A DNA stretch of 64,000 nt. Origin: Stenotrophomonas raiganjensis (SeqCode) (lineage in GTDB: Bacteria > Pseudomonadota > Gammaproteobacteria > Xanthomonadales > Xanthomonadaceae). This document shows, one piece after another, positions 61,852 through 64,000 of this stretch; position 1 is the stretch's first letter, and each line of letters starts with the position of its first letter. The notes under the pieces were generated by a model. That model saw only the letters and a list, made by a program, of their open reading frames with translations. It was not told where the DNA came from and ran no database searches. A program made the translations under genes and the position numbers. The DNA is taken from the NCBI RefSeq assembly GCF_030658505.1, contig NZ_JAUTXR010000188.1:38126-102125 (forward strand), given 5' to 3'.

Positions 61852-62346
61852 TCAGCGCAGGATGACCTTGCCGTTGACCACGCGCACGTAGGTGTTTTCG
61901 CGGATGCCGCCGAGGTCGCGCTGGTTGACCACGATGGTGCGGCCATCGTCCATGCGCACGCTGATGTCGTAGGTATCGCTGGTGACGTTCTTCTGGATCT
62001 GGTTGCCGGCCAGCGCGCCACCGACCGCGCCCGCGGCGGCGGCGATGTTCTTGTTGCCGCGGCTGCCACCGGTGTGGTCGGAGATCTCATGGCCGGCCAC
62101 GGCACCCACGATGCCGCCGAGGATCGCGCCGGTCGCGCTGGGGGCGGTGCGGCCCGACGGCACGGTGTTGATGCGGGTGACGATGCCGCAGTCAGCGCAG
62201 CGGCCCTGGTTGTAACCGCCGTTGTTGCCGTAGCCGCCATTGTTGTAGCCGTTGTTGTAACCACCACCGCCATATCCGGGCGAGGTGGCACAGCCAGCCA
62301 GGGCGAGGGTAGCGATGGCGCTGGCAGCGATGAGCTGGATCTTCAT
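61852..62346 (-). CDS. Glycine-zipper lipoprotein (SlyB/OsmB-like)
   Basis: This is a 164-residue lipoprotein (lipobox LALAGC, about C18). A Gly/Tyr/Asn-rich stretch (YGGGGYNNGYNNGGYGNN) is followed by the glycine-zipper double helix GAILGGIVGAVAGHEISDHT and AGAVGGALAGNQIQKN, then a beta region (YDISVRMDDGRTIVVNQ). SlyB-type proteins coat outer-membrane porins under stress. The ATG at 62346 is the natural start. Confidence 0.9.
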   Translation of the reverse strand: MKIQLIAASAIATLALAGCATSPGYGGGGYNNGYNNGGYGNNGGYNQGRCADCGIVTRINTVPSGRTAPSATGAILGGIVGAVAGHEISDHTGGSRGNKNIAAAAGAVGGALAGNQIQKNVTSDTYDISVRMDDGRTIVVNQRDLGGIRENTYVRVVNGKVILR

Positions 62347-62482
62347 GGGGCGTCTCCTGGCCGTGAAGGCGGGTGTCTGGGGTGGTACTGCGTCATGCAG
62401 CAGGGTGGACGAATCCTCTCCTTTCGAACGTGAACGACGCGCCAACCATGCGTGCCTTGCCCGGCTGCAGGATGAATGCGGC

Positions 62483-62917
62483 TCAGCGGAAGTCCTGGTG
62501 GCAGGCACGGCAGTCGGCCTGCAGCGTCTCCACCACCTGGGCCAGCGCCTTGCAGTCACTGGGCGGGGCGGCCAGTGCGGCGTTGAGGTTGCCGCGCAGC
62601 TGGCTGGCGTGCTGCTGGAACTGCGCGCTGTCCTTCAGCCCGGGAAAGGCCAGGTCCAGGTCATTGGACAACAGGCGCAGCGCCTGCAGCCGCGGCATGC
62701 TGTCAGCCAGGCTGCAGCGGTTCTGCTGCTGGGCCTGCTGCAGCAGCTGCGACTGCCGCTGCATCACCTGCATCAGGCTGTCCGGAAATGGGTCGCGGCG
62801 CGCCTGCAGGGCGCGGCCCACCATCACCGTGGCGATCAGGCCGATCAGCAGGCCCAGGCACAGCACGAACAGGTAGCGATGGGCAGTGGACAGGCGGCGG
62901 GGCGGGCTGGCGTTCAT
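62483..62917 (-). CDS. Membrane-anchored protein with C-terminal CXXCH haem motif
   Basis: This is a 144-residue protein with one N-terminal membrane helix (about 14-34), a helical Gln-rich body and a C-terminal haem-binding motif CRACH (136-140). A CXXCH at the end of a four-helix protein is the signature of class II c-type cytochromes such as cytochrome c'. This copy is smaller than usual and may be a simplified relative. Haem attachment would need the ccm operon at 499-7260. The ATG at 62917 is chosen to begin before the membrane helix. Confidence 0.78.
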   Translation of the reverse strand: MNASPPRRLSTAHRYLFVLCLGLLIGLIATVMVGRALQARRDPFPDSLMQVMQRQSQLLQQAQQQNRCSLADSMPRLQALRLLSNDLDLAFPGLKDSAQFQQHASQLRGNLNAALAAPPSDCKALAQVVETLQADCRACHQDFR

Positions 62918-62997
62918 GGCGGGCTCTCCGGGCGTGCAACGGTGGGTTCGATGCCGGCGCGCTGCAGGTGCCGGCAGGTGCACGTTAAAATAGCCGC

Positions 62998-63825
62998 ATG
63001 AACGAACAGGTCAAACAACGCTTCGCCGGCATCGAACGGCTGTATGGCGTGGGTGCGCTCGAGCGCCTGCAGGGCAGCCGCGTGGCGGTGGTGGGCATGG
63101 GCGGCGTCGGCTCGTGGGTGGTGGAAGCGCTGGCCCGCTCTGCGGTCGGTCACCTGACCCTGATCGATGCTGACGACATCTGCGTGTCCAACACCAACCG
63201 GCAGCTGCCGGCGATGGAAGGCAACTACGGCCGCAACAAGGCCGAGGCGATGGCGGAGCGCTGCCGTGCGATCAACCCGGACATCGAGGTCGATGCCGTG
63301 CAAGCGTTCCTGACTGTGTCCAACATGGCCGAGCTGCTGGACCGGAGGTTCGATCTGGTGGTCGATGCCTGTGACAGCTTCCGGGTCAAGGTCGAGACGA
63401 TTGCCTGGTGCCGTCGCCGCAAGCTGCCGCTGCTGACCGTCGGCGCCGCCGGTGGCCGTACTGATCCCACCCTGGTGCGCATCCGCGATGTTTCGCGCAC
63501 CGAGCACGACGCCATGCTGGCGCTGATCCGCAAGAAGCTGCGCAGTGAGTTCAACTTCCCGAAGAACGCCAAGCGCTATTTCGGCGTGCCAGCGGTGTAC
63601 TCACTGGAGAACGTGAAGTATCCGCAGGCCGATGGCAGCGTCTGTGGCATTCGCCCGAACCTGGGTGCGGATGCGGCGTTGAAGCTGGACTGCGGCGCCG
63701 GCCTGGGTGCGGCGACCCACATTACCGGTGCCTTCGCCTTCGCCGCGGTGGGCAAGGCGTTGGAAATGCTGCTGGAGCCGAAGAAGGTGAAGGCCGATGT
63801 GGTTGAAGCCAACGCCGACGCATGA
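62998..63825 (+). CDS. tcdA: tRNA threonylcarbamoyladenosine dehydratase TcdA
   Basis: This is a 275-residue E1-like (ThiF/MoeB-fold) enzyme that cyclises t6A in tRNA to ct6A. The ATP site is VVGMGGVGSWVVEALARS, followed by DDICVSNTNRQLPA and LVVDACDSFRVK. The C-terminal half includes RYFGVPAVYSLENVKYP and a CGAGLGAATHITGAFAF helix. The ATG is at 62998. Its last ~140 bp recur inverted just beyond the stop, see the palindrome entry. Confidence 0.95.
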   Translation: MNEQVKQRFAGIERLYGVGALERLQGSRVAVVGMGGVGSWVVEALARSAVGHLTLIDADDICVSNTNRQLPAMEGNYGRNKAEAMAERCRAINPDIEVDAVQAFLTVSNMAELLDRRFDLVVDACDSFRVKVETIAWCRRRKLPLLTVGAAGGRTDPTLVRIRDVSRTEHDAMLALIRKKLRSEFNFPKNAKRYFGVPAVYSLENVKYPQADGSVCGIRPNLGADAALKLDCGAGLGAATHITGAFAFAAVGKALEMLLEPKKVKADVVEANADA

Positions 63826-64000
63826 TGGTCGTGGGGGGCCCAGGCCGGCCGCCACGCCCATCCTGCGGCGGCGTTGGCCTCCCCCACCTCGGCCTTCACC
63901 TTCTTCGGCTCCAGCAGCATTTCCACCGCCTTGCCCACCGCGGCGAAGGCGACGGCACCGGTCATGTGGGTCGCCGCACCCAGGCCGGCGCCGCAGTCCA
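63686..64000. repeat. Imperfect gapless palindrome covering the end of tcdA
   Basis: The DNA from 63686 forward and from 64000 backward is complementary without insertions or deletions, centred at 63843. The centre lies just beyond the tcdA stop. Outside the centre about ten positions differ; on the inverted copy's coding sense eight are T to G, one A to G and one A to C. It may continue past the window. See findings. Confidence 0.85.
63861..64000 (-). pseudogene. Inverted partial copy of the tcdA 3' end, stop lost
   Basis: On the minus strand the sequence re-encodes the last ~46 codons of tcdA (DCGAGLGAATHMTGAVAFAA...). Substitutions cause I to M, F to V, L to V, D to E, V to G and D to A, and the stop becomes Gly, so the frame runs on through antisense tcdA. 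Nearly all changes alter protein, which argues against a maintained gene. It could be an artefact. Confidence 0.6.

Overview
The window looks like chromosome of a Stenotrophomonas species (S. maltophilia complex, Xanthomonadaceae). The support is high GC, Xanthomonad gene content (a MetX-type acyltransferase of the kind seen in Xanthomonas and Stenotrophomonas, a 'transmembrane repetitive protein', an Oar-like TonB receptor beside a LacI regulator) and many short GTAG-ended palindromes typical of the S. maltophilia SMAG repeat family. I see no tRNA, rRNA, CRISPR array, prophage or insertion sequence. Species assignment is inference from reading; no database was searched.

Layout. 1-7260 (minus strand): the 3'-truncated metX-like gene, preceded by a complete cytochrome c maturation operon ccmABCDEFG(dsbE)H I. 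7457-13106: a methionine/glutamine-type aminotransferase with an omega-amidase, small secreted or unknown proteins, and a divergent MFS exporter/AraC regulator pair ending in a perfect 26-bp inverted repeat. 13224-16660 (minus): scpA-scpB-rluB. 17030-17607: yciI-like and bolA genes. 17772-30910: a carbohydrate-utilisation locus containing a LacI regulator, a TonB-dependent receptor, a GH144-type lipoprotein, an ABC sugar importer lacking its ATPase, a 1055-residue multidomain putative glycosidase and a secreted EEP-fold protein. 31054-35621: rne and rluC, divergent as in E. coli. 35622-36167: a repeat-rich non-coding interval. 36168-48301: zinc transport, pterin dehydratase, nfuA, a repetitive membrane protein, a barnase/barstar-type pair, sodA, a degenerate EEP protein, a POT transporter, a rhomboid protease, small proteins and a cyclopropane fatty acid synthase-like gene. 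48390-56361: an M3 peptidase, glutathione peroxidase, fpr behind a Fur-box-like site, an ABC exporter, and an ECF41 sigma factor with its carboxymuconolactone-decarboxylase partner. 56509-63825: class I fumarase, a Cys-rich lipoprotein, GST, arsC, pldA, DUF456, cspA, a glycine-zipper lipoprotein, a small CXXCH protein and tcdA. From 63686 to the window edge the DNA folds back on itself.

How parts work together. The carbohydrate locus is the best candidate for an under-described system. Two matches to one LacI-type operator pattern (17714-17727 and 22132-22145) stand before the two likely transcription units. GH144 membership points to beta-1,2-glucan or a related cyclic glucan. Uptake would run through the TonB receptor, cleavage through periplasmic enzymes, and import through the ABC permeases. 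The ECF41 module is the second highlight: identical TGTCACG-N16-CGTC promoters precede both the sigma gene and its CMD partner, which predicts autoregulation and direct control. The last ~315 bp form an imperfect gapless palindrome whose differences are mostly T-to-G, so they need checking as an assembly artefact before being read as a second tcdA gene.
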